A stretch of DNA of 49,521 bases, from contig JAQVGG010000009.1 in the NCBI GenBank assembly GCA_028696815.1, positions 1-49,521 on the forward strand, read 5' to 3'. The position numbers and the translations under genes were made by a program. Shown in pieces: positions 31,851 through 49,458 of the stretch. Every line of letters begins with the position of its first letter. The first letter of the stretch is position 1. Origin of the DNA: Candidatus Altimarinota bacterium. GTDB taxonomy: Bacteria > Patescibacteriota > Gracilibacteria > BD1-5 > UBA6164. The notes under the pieces are model-generated. The model was not told the DNA's origin. It was given only the letters and a program-made list of their open reading frames with translations, and made no database searches.

Positions 31851-34067
31851 TTAAGTTTTTGGAGTTTCGTTTTTAAAGAAATCTGGATCTTTAGCTTCTA
31901 ATTCATCAATTAAAGTTTTAATTTTTCCATCATTATTTAATCATAAAGCCCTTAATTCAATTATAAATTCTTCTTTTGTAATTTTTCATTTATATCATCA
32001 TTGTTTTATTCATTGTGAGTATAATTGATCAACTAAAGAATTTTTAGAGTCTATATCTCATTTATATATAAATGAATCTAAATTACTTTCTTTCATTGTT
32101 ATGTTAATAGTTTGATTTCATTCTAATCAAGTTGGTATTGTTTGTAAATTTTTAGCATCTTTTACAGCTCTTTTAATTGCATCAGGATTAATTTTTCAAT
32201 TATTTTCTGGTAATATACCTATAAATTGTGGTCACTTTGACTCAACTTTTTCATAAATTTTAGCAACTTTATCTAAAGAATTAATATCAGTTGCTTTTTC
32301 AATTTTTAATTCTTTTAGAAATTCTGGATTAATTTTTGAAACTAAATCAAATAATGCTTTTTGAGATGCAGTATTTGCAAATAAATTTTTTTCATCTCAA
32401 TTTGCATTTCTAATAATTTCTTGCATTAATGCTGCTTGTTGTTGAGGAGTTTGAGCTGTAATAATTTTTGATTGCAAATCTTGATTTGTTTTAGTAACTT
32501 GGTCATTTCAAAAAGGAGTCTTATCTAAAAATTTATTTGCTCTATCTGTACTATATTGTGATATTTTTCACTCAACTCAGCTTGCAACAGTTTGTAAACT
32601 CTTCATACTTTGCCCACCAAAAACAGGAATATATTGTGGAGCTTTTGTAACAAGACCTCAAACTTGTGTACCAAATGCATGAAGTGGTTCAACAATAGCC
32701 TTTGTAATATCATTTGATCTAAGTGCTGCCATAAGAACTCACCATAATACAACTATACCAAAGATCTTCATAATAAGTGTTCCAATAACTCACATACCTT
32801 TATTTGATATATTATCAAAAAATCAAGTAACATTTTTTGGATTTGAAGGACTTCATATTATTTTTAGAGAAAATTGTCATACAGTTAAAGTTTGTTCTCA
32901 ATTTTCACCTTGTGGTTCATCTAATTTAACAGTATTTATATCCTTATAATCTCCATTATAAGACATACCATTTCATGCAGCATATATAAATAACAATCAA
33001 AAACTTAATGCAAGCATTGTATAAACTGGTACAAATGCCAATGATATAAACTGTTTAACATTAAATTTATCAAAAAATTCTCATCATCAACTTGTTTTAT
33101 CAAAAAAATACATAAGTCAAAAGATAGGTGCCATCATCATGTACATCCATATATAGATTCATCTAACCATCAAAACAAGTCACATTGCAATAATCAGAAT
33201 CGAATAAACTACTATAAATAATACATCAAATAATAACTTAACAACTAAATCAGCCATATTAGTTATATTACTAACATCATAATTATTAAGTTTATCCATA
33301 CTTTCAAGTGAAAGTATACCATATGTATAAGTTCAAATAACTCAGAAAATACTATCTACAGATTTATCACTTTTCCTTAATTCATCTAAGCTTATTTTTT
33401 TTCATTTTTCACCTCAACAATCTATAAATGATTTTACCTTTTCCGTTTCTGTTCTATTTTTATTGTCTGGATTTCATAGACTTTTAAAATCTAGAGTACA
33501 TTTTTGTGGTATCTGAGTAGTTGATAATTTATTACTAAATGTACTAAAAGTTTCAAAAGGTAGATTTAATGCAGATATAGTTAATACGGCAGATATAGAT
33601 AATATAAATTGAATAAAAAACCAAGAAAAAGGAACTATCAAAACACCAATTATAAATTTAGGTAGTGCTTGCTTTAATGCATATTTTTCTTGTCATTTTC
33701 AAATGATATTCATAAATGCAATCCAAATAAGGATAAATGCAAATGATAAATAAACAAAATTTGAAACTAAAACCCATATTGATTTAAAATATCAATTTAA
33801 TCAAAACAAACTACCATTTATCCACTCTGGTGATAAAAATACTGTAGATAAATAAGTAAGAATAGATAAAAATAATGTAATTACTGTTGAAAGCCAACCA
33901 ACAAATGAAGCTACCTTTGTTCTAGCATCAGCTAATCTTTGAGCTTCTGTTTTTACAGTTTCAGCAAAAACACTATCACTCATCATAAAAAATAAAGAAA
34001 CACCTACTATGATCCATAGTAAGTTTCTTTTATTTTTAACTATTTTACTTAAAAGTTTAGAAAACAT
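31851..34067 (-). CDS. Large multi-pass membrane protein, VirB6/TrbL-like
   Basis: A 738-residue protein. There is a signal peptide with an AxA-type site (SDSVFA/ETVKTEAQ, about residue 36). Several hydrophobic helices lie between about 48 and 250, then IIAMGLVLMVRWIYMWMYMMMAPIFGLMYFF, then a helix near 450. The C-terminal 270 residues are soluble, Gln/Asn/Lys-rich and helical. This layout resembles the VirB6/TrbL inner-membrane channel subunits of type IV secretion systems and their CPR relatives, but I see no diagnostic motif and no VirB4 or other T4SS gene in the window. It ends with tandem TAA TAA. Substrate and role unknown. Confidence 0.6.
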
Positions 34068-34179
34068 AATTTATATTGTTAAACTTAAATGTTAGATTTT
34101 AACTGTTTATAGAGAAAAACCTTTTAAACTAAATAAATCATATCATAAATTATTTTTTCTTGCAAAAAATTGAAAATAA

Positions 34180-34205
34180 AAAACTCTAGATTTTATTCTA
34201 AAGTT
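34180..34205 (-). terminator. Terminator of gatB
   Basis: CTTTAGA/TCTAGAG stem followed by TTTTTT on the minus strand. The gatB stop TAG is in the left arm. Stretch 34068-34179 shows nothing else. Confidence 0.6.
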
Positions 34206-35631
34206 TCTTTTTTAATAATTCATTAAATATTTTTGGATTACCTGCTCATTTTGAAGCTTTCATACATTGACCAACAAAGAATCAAAATATATTTTGATTT
34301 CAAGCTCTATAATCAGCAACTTGAGTTGCATTATCAATTAAAACTTGATCAACAATTGCTTCTAAAGCTCAAGTATCATTTTTTTGTCTCAAATTATTTT
34401 CGTCAATTATTATATCTGCTTCTCAACCATTATTAAATAATTCTTCTATAACTTGTTTACTATTTGTACTTGATAATTCATCATGATTTACTAAATCAAT
34501 AACTTTTGCAAGTTCTTTTATATCAAATCTTAAATCAGATATATTTTTGATTGTTTCACTTTCATTCATCATTGCAAGTAAAACAGTTGTTATATATGAA
34601 CAAGATTTTTTAGCATCTCAAGTTAAATCAACTAGTTTATCAAAATATTCACTTAAATCTCTATCAAAAGTAAGTATTCTAGCATCGTCCTCACTTAATT
34701 TGAAATTATTTAAATATCTAAGTCTTTTTTCTATAGGTAATTCTGGAATTTGTTTTCTTGCTTCTTCAATAAATTCATCACTTAAAACAAGAGGAAGTAA
34801 ATCTGGTTCTGGGAAATATCTATAATCCATAGCATCTTCTTTACTTCTTTGTGTAGTTGAAGTACCAGTATCATCATTCCATCATCTAGTTTCTTGATCT
34901 ACAACTCAACCTTTTTCAATTATATTAATTTGTCTTTTTACTTCATGTTCTACTACTCTACCAATTGCAGCAAAAGAATTTACATTTTTTGTTTCAGTTC
35001 TAGCTCATAGCTTATCACTTCATTCTGGTGCTACAGATATATTTACATCACATCTTAATTGTCATTTTTCCATATCAGCATCAGAAACTCCAGTCGCTCT
35101 AAATATCTTTTGTAATTCTTTTAAAAATTCCATAACTTCATCCTTGTTATGAAAAACTGGATCAGTTACTATTTCCATAAGTGGACTTCAAGCTCTATTA
35201 AAATCAAGAAGTGTTTTCCCTCAAGCATGAATTAGTTTTCAAGCATCATTTTCTAAGTGCATATGATGTATAGCAAAAACCCTTTCTTCTCAATTAACCA
35301 AAGTTTTTACAGAACCTTTTCATACTATTGGTTCATACATTTGAGTTATTTGATACGCAGTTGGGTTATCAGGATAAAAATAAGTTTTTCTATCAAATTT
35401 TGAAACTTTATTTACTTCACAGTTCATAGCCATACCTCAAATAAGTCATAGTCTAACTACTTCTTTATTTAAACTAGGAAGCATTCATGGAAATCACATA
35501 CAAACAGAACATACATTCATATTTGGTTCTTCTGCTAGTGCAACTGCATTTTTACAAGAACAAAACATCTTAGTTTCAGATTTAATTCTTACATGTATTT
35601 CAAGTCATATAGTTGGTATATATTTAGTCAT
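34198..35631 (-). CDS. gatB: Asp-tRNA(Asn)/Glu-tRNA(Gln) amidotransferase subunit B
   Basis: GatB is the tRNA-binding kinase/transamidase subunit of GatCAB, which converts misacylated Glu-tRNA(Gln) or Asp-tRNA(Asn). It has 477 residues, the normal size. [74 protein letters not shown] and [19 protein letters not shown] are PET112 signatures. CxC and CxxC (FCSC ... CSVC) are the zinc ligands. The C-terminal YqeY-like tail ends [13 protein letters not shown]. gatA and gatC are not here, so the complex is encoded at separate loci. Confidence 0.96.
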
Positions 35632-35838
35632 CTTAATTTGTATCTTAAATTTTATTAATAAAAATATTTTTAGTTTCCTTAAATTTCTTCCATAAATTCA
35701 AAAACAGGGGCCAATCATAGATTGGGATTTAAACAGTTTTCGTTTATTACTGAAAATTAAGAAAACTATTTATATTTTTATTTATATTATATTTATATCT
35801 AAATATATTGATTTTTCAACAATTTTTTTTAATTTTAC
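35632..35838. other. Gene-free interval of 316 bases (35632-35947), left part
   Basis: Between divergent gatB and the HPF-like gene. It holds the family-2 palindromic element, the HPF promoter and otherwise AT-rich DNA; I see no ORF or RNA gene. Confidence 0.6.
35680..35762. repeat. Imperfect palindromic element, family 2, copy 2
   Basis: Inverse orientation to the 9800-9900 copy. It shares (as reverse complement) AAACGAAAACTGT, TCCCAATCTA, GATTGG and CCCTGTTTTTGA in order. The outer arms CTTAAATTT/AAAATTAAG are also inverted. The inner centre is CCAATCATAGATTGG. Confidence 0.75.
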
Positions 35839-35866
35839 TTGCTTTAAATTTTTAATATGATAAAAT
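35839..35866 (+). promoter_or_regulatory. Promoter of the HPF-like gene
   Basis: TTGCTT (35839-35844), 16-base spacer, TAAAAT (35861-35866). The 5' untranslated region is about 75 bases. Confidence 0.6.
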
Positions 35867-35947
35867 ATCTATTGTAAAAAGTAATTAAATAATGAGCCTT
35901 ATAAAAATATTTAATACTTTTTAAATTTATATGATAATAAGTGAATT

Positions 35948-36250
35948 ATGGAAATACAAGTAAAAATACATGTAAATGCAGAAGAAGCAAAAGAAGTTAC
36001 TGAAAGATTAGTTAAACATAACTTAGAAAATAAATTAGATAACTACTTAAAAAAATTTAGTACCAAAGATGATGCTGAGGGAACTATCGAAGTAAAAGTT
36101 GAAAAAAATAAAAAAGATTTATTTGATTGAGTTATATCAGCTACTCTTGATTGACATTCATTCAGATATGAAAGAGAAGATTATAAAAATTTAGATGATT
36201 TATTAAATCACTTATTTGACCATTTCAAAGAAGATTTATCTACTAGATAA
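35948..36250 (+). CDS. HPF/RaiA-like ribosome hibernation factor
   Basis: A 100-residue protein of the short HPF/YfiA type, which sits in the ribosomal decoding channel during starvation. MEIQVKIHVNAEEAKEVTERL, then DAEGTIEVKVEKNKKDLFDGVISATLDGHSFRYERED, then NLDDLLNHLFDHFKEDL gives the beta-alpha-beta-beta-beta-alpha pattern; the usual DMYAAID helix is replaced by NLDDLLNHLF. Similarity is by pattern, so other double-stranded RNA-binding-like folds remain possible. Its glycines are one GGA and two TGA. It ends TAA TAA. Confidence 0.75.
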
Positions 36251-36251
36251 T

Positions 36252-36287
36252 AAAAAAGAATTTGTTTTAAAAACAAATTCTTTTTTA
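36252..36287. terminator. Shared terminator of HPF-like and hemW genes
   Basis: AAAAAAGAATTTGTTTT/AAAACAAATTCTTTTTT; the hemW-like stop (36285-36287) is at its right edge. Confidence 0.85.
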
Positions 36288-37397
36288 TATTATCTCTCAA
36301 AGTATGTAATCCATAAAAATAACTCAAGCATCACTTAAAACTATTTTTTTATCTTTTTTATAAAGTAGATTATTTTCTATAAAGTAATTTATTTTTTTTA
36401 TATCAAGTTTTTCTAAATCTGATTCTTCTATTCAAGATGTTCTAAGAGAAAACATTATTTTTTCTAAGAATAAATCTTGCATATTTAATCTTTCTTTTAT
36501 TATATTTTTTTTGGCATAATAATCTATAAAAGATTCACTATTTGAAAAACGAATATCACCTAAAAATCAATGTGCTCATAATCAAAATGCAAATGTTTCC
36601 TTATGAGTCCAATATCAAATATTATGTTTACACTCAAATCAAGGTTTTGAATAGTTTGAAATTTCATACCTTTTAAATCATTTTTCTTCTAAAAATTTCT
36701 TGATTGAAATATATTCTAAACTAAAAAAATCATCTTTTAATCATAGATTTTTCCAAGTATTTGGATAAATTATATTATCAAATTTTGAATTTTTTTCTTC
36801 TGGAATATCATAATATTCCTCAAGCATATAAACAGAAATATGTTTTATAAAATCATAATTTTTAAGTAAATAATCTATATTTTGGATTATCTCTCCTCAT
36901 TTTACATAAGGCAATCAAATAATAAAATCTATAGAAAAGTTTGAAAATCATATTTTTTTTATAGTATCCAAAGCTCCTATTATATCTCATTTACTATCTC
37001 TTCATATCTCCAAAAGTGATTTTTCATTCAATGTTTGAAGTCATATACTTATCCTATTAATTCAAAGATTTTTCCATCAAATTATATTTTTTATGGTTAT
37101 ATTTGAAGGAGTAGTTTCTATAGATATTTCTATATTTTCAGAAAAAATAAATTTACTTTTTAAAGCATTAAATATCTGAATAAATTGATTTATTGATAAT
37201 ACTCATGGTGTTCATCAACCAAAATAAATTGTATCTAATTTAACATTATCTATTTTTGTATCCAATATTTCTTTACATAAAAAATCTACATAATTTTGTA
37301 TTTTTAATTTTGAAAATCAAGAAAAAGATGCAAATCTACAATACTTGCATTTACTATTACAAAACGGAATATGTATATAACAATTATAAATTTTCAT
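36285..37397 (-). CDS. hemW: HemW-like radical SAM protein
   Basis: A 370-residue cytosolic 4Fe-4S radical SAM protein. IHIPFCNSKCKYCRF holds the cluster cysteines Cys13, Cys17, Cys20; TIYFGGGTPGVLS is the SAM-binding GGGTP; ETTPSNIT, NRISIGLQTLNEKSL and FSIDFIIGLPY follow, as in coproporphyrinogen-oxidase-like HemW, a haem chaperone. The C-terminal HemN_C region (GLGAHGFLGDIRFSN) is present. No haem pathway genes are seen, so a HemW role rather than HemN is preferred, and the true partner is unknown. Confidence 0.88.
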
Positions 37398-37412
37398 AAT
37401 ATTTATTAAATT

Positions 37413-37438
37413 AAGACCGGTTTTTAAAAACCGGTCTT
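37413..37438 (-). terminator. Strong hairpin after the solute-binding protein gene
   Basis: A perfect 13-base palindrome AAGACCGGTTTTT/AAAAACCGGTCTT between the solute-binding protein stop and the hemW start. The following T-run is poor, so it may act as a terminator, attenuator or RNA 3' stabiliser. Confidence 0.55.
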
Positions 37439-37442
37439 ATAT

Positions 37443-38804
37443 TTATTTATTTTCACAATTAGCAGATAAATCAGAAAAAGTACTTAATTTATTAAATTTA
37501 CAAAATAATGAATCTTTAAAGCTATTAAAATTTTGTTCACTAATTATTATATTATCTAACAATGAAATAATTTCTCTGTCATAAATATTTTTTATAGCTT
37601 TATCAAAACTAGATAACTCATATGAATCATTGTAAAAATCTCTTAAAATAACATTAAAATCCGGATCTATTTTTTGATCTAATTTTTCAGATTCCAAAGA
37701 AAGTAATGCTGGTAAATAATAAGTAAAATAAGATAAATATGAACTTGCTCAAGCATCACTATACAAATAAGATATAAAAGCATTTGCCAGATCTAAATTT
37801 TGAGTATCTTTATTTATAACAAAATAATTATAATTAATTAAAGTTTTTCATCAAGCAGAAAAATAATGTGGAAAAGGAACTGCTTGAAGCATAGATTTAC
37901 TAAATCAACTTTCCTTGATATCCTTTACCATACTTGGAAATCATACAATCATTAAAACTTCTCACCTTGAAAAAAGATATATAGAATTTCTTTTTGTATC
38001 TTTTAATTCTTGATATCTTTCATTATATCAATTATATCAAGTAGTATCACCATAAAGTAAATATGCTCAAAAAGCAGATTTAAAAACATTTGTATTTAAA
38101 TTTCATAATCAAGTAACTCATCACTCAAGCATAAAAAATTGAGTAATAATATCACTAGCATTTAAGACAGTTGAACCATTTCATATTCAAATAGGTATAA
38201 GATCATCATATTTATTCTTCAAATCTGATATAACATTATTCATAGTTGATATATTATCTAAATCAGTACTTTTAACATATCTTCTATTATAATAAATTCA
38301 TAAAGTTTCATATCAAACTGGTAATCAAATAACATATTCTTTTGAAACATTACTTTCATCTGTATAAACAGATATCAAATCATCTCCAAAAACTCATTTA
38401 TATTTCTTCCTAAAATCATTTGGATTTATTATATTTGGATCTAATCATAAAACTTGATCAGAAAATACACTCTTTTTTTCTGAATTATTTAAAACAAATA
38501 AATCAGGTCAATTACCAGATGATAATGCAGACATCAATGTATATGTATAATCTTCATATGAATTAAAAGCTTCTACTATTATTTGTTTATTTTTGTATGC
38601 AGGATAGATTTTTTTAAATCATTCAATAAAATCATTTAATGACTCAATTTTATCTCAAACTATCCAAATTTTAAATTCATCAGTTCAATTTTTTGTATTA
38701 TTACTATTATCAACACTATTCATTGTAACCAATAAAAATATTATTGATAATAAAATAATTACTCAAATAACAGTAAAAATTATTTTGTTTTTGTTAAATT
38801 CCAT
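37443..38804 (-). CDS. Extracellular solute-binding protein, family 1
   Basis: A 453-residue protein with an N-terminal membrane helix (about 7-27, IIFTVIGVIILLSIIFLLV) instead of a lipobox, so it is anchored outside the membrane. DFIEGFKKIYPAYKNKQIIVEAF, YTLMSALSSGNGPDLFVL, GLPVGYETLGIYYNRRYV and DLANAFISYLYSD are the blocks of sugar-type ABC substrate-binding proteins. No permease or ATPase genes are adjacent, so partners are elsewhere or it works alone as a binding protein. It follows the HIT gene by 6 bases and is probably co-transcribed. Confidence 0.85.
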
Positions 38805-38810
38805 CTTTTC

Positions 38811-39128
38811 TTACATATTAGATAATAAATGTAAATGCAAATGCATAACTTCTTGTCATCCTGCTTTTCATACATTAAAATGTAGCTTATATCATCAAGT
38901 TATTCATAAATCTGATGATACTTTTTTAGCAACAAAAAACATATTTGCAATCAAATCTCTATCATCTTCTTCTAGGTGATCTATGGTTTCAATTTCTTTT
39001 TTTGGTATAATAAGCAAATGAATTTTAGCTTTTGGATTAATATCTTTAATAACTATTATATCATTTGTTTCATATACAATTTCACTAGGGATTTCCCTAT
39101 TTATTATTTTTGTAAAAATAGATGTCAT
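38811..39128 (-). CDS. HIT-family (HINT-like) nucleotide hydrolase
   Basis: A 105-residue protein. SIFTKIINREIPSEIVYETNDIIVIKDINPKAKIHLLIIPKK is the HINT N-terminal block, and HLHLHLL at 96-102 is the histidine triad whose middle His attacks the alpha-phosphate of AMP-amidates. The normal 'GxSVxHLHxHLLGG' end is shortened to HLHLHLLSNM. Its stop is 6 bases before the solute-binding protein ATG, and its ATG follows the upstream stop by one base (TAATATG). Confidence 0.93.
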
Positions 39129-39129
39129 A

Positions 39130-39384
39130 TTAATAATTTACTTCATTAAAATATAAATCCTTGTTATCAAAATTTAGAGTTTTAGTTATATTATCATCTA
39201 AAAACAAAATAAGTACATATCAAATTATAGATAAAATAATAAGTAACGCTAATAATATCTGAGTCACTTTTTCTATATAATTTGAAAAATTCTTAAATTT
39301 ATATGCATGTATCTTAGCAACTATAAAAAATCACCATACTATTACTAAAAAAAGTGTATAAATTCAAAGGTACATTAGTTTCAT
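39130..39384 (-). CDS. Small two-helix membrane protein
   Basis: An 84-residue protein, not recognised. Two hydrophobic helices (about 3-22, LMYLGIYTLFLVIVWGFFIVA, and 41-60, LLALLIILSIIGYVLILFL) flank a short basic loop, with an acidic tail. It is first in a transcript with the HIT and solute-binding protein genes, its stop being one base from the HIT start. Confidence 0.7.
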
Positions 39385-39439
39385 AAAGATATTTTTAATT
39401 TTTAAAAATCTTAAAAACATTATATCTCAGATTTTTTAT

Positions 39440-39468
39440 TTGCAAATTTTAAAATAGTTTGTTATAAT
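39440..39468 (+). promoter_or_regulatory. Promoter of the 39502 gene
   Basis: TTGCAA (39440-39445), 17-base spacer, TATAAT (39463-39468), the closest match to consensus in the window. Confidence 0.65.
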
Positions 39469-39501
39469 GAATTAAATAAATTTAAAATATAAAAATAAAA
39501 T

Positions 39502-39879
39502 ATGGCTGAAATTAATCATAATTGAAAAAAATATATTGTTAGTGATGAAATGCAAGCACAATACAATGAATTAATAAAATTGATTTTAGAGACAGAATCA
39601 ATGGATGATGATGAAAAACAATATTGGTTTGATATTATGCCATCAATGACAAATGATCAAATTGATAGACTTTTTAATATATTGGATACTGAAAAGAAAA
39701 AATTAGAAGCTTTAGAAGAAAAATATCAAACTGAAATTAAAAAATTAAACGAAAAACATTTGATTGAATGGCAAGAATTTCAAATGAAAGATTCAAAACA
39801 AAAAATACAAGCAGCACAAGCAAATGAAAAAGATGATGGTGATGCTGATGATGTATTAAAAATGTTAAATGATTTATAA
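39502..39879 (+). CDS. Small coiled-coil protein, unknown
   Basis: A 125-residue acidic protein. The first part (QYNELIKLILETESMDDDEKQYWFDIMPSMTNDQIDRLFNIL) is helical with alternating acidic residues. Residues about 60-105 form a Lys/Glu coiled coil (EKKKLEALEEKYQTEIKKLNEKHL). The C-terminus DGDADDVLKMLNDL is acidic. There are no membrane helices or catalytic motif. I recall similar 'DEKQYWFDILPSMTPEQ' sequences in CPR genomes but no function. It has a near-consensus promoter, so is perhaps well expressed. Confidence 0.75.
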
Positions 39880-39882
39880 TAT

Positions 39883-39919
39883 TAAAAAAACTAAAAACAA
39901 TATGTTTTTAGTTTTTTTA
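39883..39919 (+). terminator. Terminator of the 39502 gene
   Basis: AAAAAAACTAAAAACA/TGTTTTTAGTTTTTTT stem just past the stop, ending in a T-run. Confidence 0.8.
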
Positions 39920-39929
39920 ATATTTAAAA

Positions 39930-39961
39930 TAAAAAGTACTTATAAGTACTTTTTATTTTTT
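39930..39961 (-). terminator. Terminator of rpoBC
   Basis: AAAAAGTACTTA/TAAGTACTTTTT with a T-rich tail on the minus strand, 5 bases beyond the rpoC stop. Confidence 0.8.
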
Positions 39962-39965
39962 ATTT

Positions 39966-43988
<4,023 letters not shown>

Positions 43989-44029
43989 TATGATTATAAT
44001 TAGAGATTTAAAATTTTATTATTCCATTA

Positions 44030-47485
<3,456 letters not shown>

Positions 47486-47613
47486 ACAAAAAGAGTTAAA
47501 AAAATAAAAATAGGAGGACAGGAATTACACAATCATTTTTATCCTTTTTAAAACAACACTAAAAATGCCCTACTTTGTCAGAAAAACACAATCAAAAGTA
47601 GTGCAACACTTGG
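47486..47613 (-). promoter_or_regulatory. rpoBC leader with a hairpin
   Basis: A leader of about 125 bases before rpoB. It contains CTACTTTTG/CAAAGTAG (47570-47601) around a 15-base loop. No small ORF longer than three codons is evident. Confidence 0.4.
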
Positions 47614-47641
47614 AGTATAAGTATAAAAGCCAAAAAATCAA
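47614..47641 (-). promoter_or_regulatory. Promoter of rpoBC
   Basis: On the minus strand TTGATT (47641-47636), 16-base spacer, TATACT (47619-47614); a second TATAC lies just upstream in the spacer. Confidence 0.5.
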
Positions 47642-47689
47642 ATAAAATTTGATTTTTTTAAAAAAGTATTTACAAAATGTAAATACTTT
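47632..47689 (-). terminator. Double terminator after the LamG pilin gene
   Basis: Two adjacent stems: AAGTATTTACA/TGTAAATACTT (47663-47689) and AAATCAAAT/ATTTGATTT (47632-47660), each with a T-run on the minus strand, isolating rpoBC from the pilin gene. The second overlaps the proposed rpoBC -35 box. Confidence 0.7.
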
Positions 47690-47697
47690 AAAAATAA

Positions 47698-49410
47698 CTA
47701 TTTATTTGGAAAATTATATAAAGGTAATGTAAAATTTTCACTGTATCTTGCAACTCATTTTGTTATACGGAGATTATCCAAGTAAAATTGAGCAAAACTT
47801 GTATTTAGAAAAAAATCATGTACTCATATAACAGGTCTATTATTTGAAAATATATAATTGCTTGAATCTGTTCATGTAACTTCAAGTTGTCAATCTATAT
47901 AAGCTCTTATAATATTTCAATCTCTTACAATTGAACATAAATGCCATTCTCAATCATCAATTCTTTTTGTTCATGCAATATCTCATCAACTTAATCAGGC
48001 AAGTCTTAATGCTCAAATTTGAGTTCATCAATATCATCAAAATGTTACATGTAATCAAGTAGATGAAGGAGCTCTAAATCATAATATAAATTGATCTTGT
48101 CATGGGTTAGATTTTATCCAAAAATCTATTGTAAAATCTCAAGTTCAAAAACTTAAATCTCAGTTATTTCATATTTGCACATAATCTCAAGAACCATCTA
48201 AATATAAACTTCAATTTCAAAATTTTGGACTATTTGAAAGTATTTTTGAATCTCAAAATAAATTATATGTATTTGTTTTTTCATCTAAAACTGTTCTACT
48301 TCAATCTAATCAATCAAAATAACTCATTAATACTACATTATTCCAATAAGGATCACTACATTGTCAATCAACTACTGTTTCTCAATCATTACAATTTACT
48401 AAAGGGATACTTCATCATCCACTTGAACTTCATCACTCTTCATTTGTATTACTACTCAAAGATACATCCTTACTATTTAATCATCATTGTCTGTTACTAA
48501 TAAGTGCATCTAGTACTACTTCTCAGTCTGATGATGCTATATCTTGATATAGATTTCATAGTGTACTCTCTACTCATGTATAGTATGATATTATATTCTC
48601 TCATACCTTTGTCTTTATTGTTTCATTACTTAAATCTTCTATTGTTCATTCATACAATAATAAGCTTGTCTCTCATCCATTTACATCTGTATTTTGTATT
48701 GCTCCATTCTCATAGATCTCTTCTGCTGTTACTACAAATCATTCTCACAATATTCATGTATTTATCTTCTCTATTATATTTCCTGGTAGGTTTGTCTTAT
48801 TATTTATTGAAAACAAACTTCTTCTCTTTTGTTCTGTTATTGTTTGTAATTCTGTTATACTTGGATCTGTTGTTATTAGTGTTGGTACTCATAGTATCTT
48901 TATTGTATTTCAACTTCTTATTGATATTATCTTCTTATTATAATTTCAGCTTATATAGGCTGTATATCATTCACTATTTGCATTTGCTTGACTTATTATA
49001 TTCACTGCTCCATTATCTGCATTCTCCAATATTGTTCACATCTCATATTCTTGTCTATTGTTTGTTAATCCATAGGCATAGTATGTATCTGTTAATGGAT
49101 CTCTTGGTGATGGATTTATTCTCTCTACTTTTCTTCTTACTTCTTCTCAAAATTCTCACATATACCATGCTAGGCTTCAACTATATGTTATATTAACTAC
49201 ATTATCTGGTTCTGGGTAATGATTATTTTTTAGGTAGTACAATTCTAGTACTTTCTTCATACTTCCTAAATCACTTAATCTCTTACTATCTCTTGAATTT
49301 GATGCATATCCATTTAAGCTTATAAATGCTATTGTTGCTAGTATTGCTAGTATTGTTATTACTACTATTAGTTCTACTAGGGTAAATGCTTGGTTTTTAT
49401 TTTTATTCAT
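47698..49410 (-). CDS. Prepilin-like protein with C-terminal LamG domain
   Basis: A 570-residue surface protein. MNKNKNQA is followed by FTLVELIVVITILAILATIAFISLNGYASNSRDSKRLSDL, a prepilin signal (Ala at -1, Glu at +5). Residues about 75-310 form a Ser/Thr/Asn/Gly-rich region with no known fold. From about 365 a concanavalin/LamG domain is seen: VVLMSYFDGLDGSRTVLDEK, SSLYLDGSGDYVQIG, DFTIDFGI, GEWHLCSIVRDGNIIRAYIDGQ, and the typical end LDNLRITKGVARYSENFTLPL. LamG_3 domains bind carbohydrates or proteins, so a pilus-tip adhesin for attachment to host cells is the inference. The middle part uses A-ending codons unlike the rest. Confidence 0.9.
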
Positions 49411-49425
49411 AGTTTTTAGTTTAAA

Positions 49426-49458
49426 ATAAATACTAATAAGTAAATTATTAGTATTTAT
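49426..49458. repeat. 14-base perfect inverted repeat upstream of the LamG pilin
   Basis: ATAAATACTAATAA / TTATTAGTATTTAT with a GTAAA centre, 16 bases upstream of the ATG. It is a candidate operator or 5'-UTR hairpin. The remaining stretch 49459-49521 shows no gene. Confidence 0.65.

Noticed and set aside
34233-34825. + strand open frames of 67 and 92 codons inside gatB
   Set aside because: Antisense to conserved GatB sequence; no start context or similarity.
47512-47520. AGGAGGAC on the + strand as a Shine-Dalgarno
   Set aside because: No + strand gene follows; it lies in the leader of rpoB on the opposite strand.
48504-49196. A 230-codon open frame on the + strand rich in Leu/Tyr/Ile
   Set aside because: It is exactly antisense to the LamG pilin, has a low-complexity hydrophobic composition, and results from the A-ending codons of the real gene.
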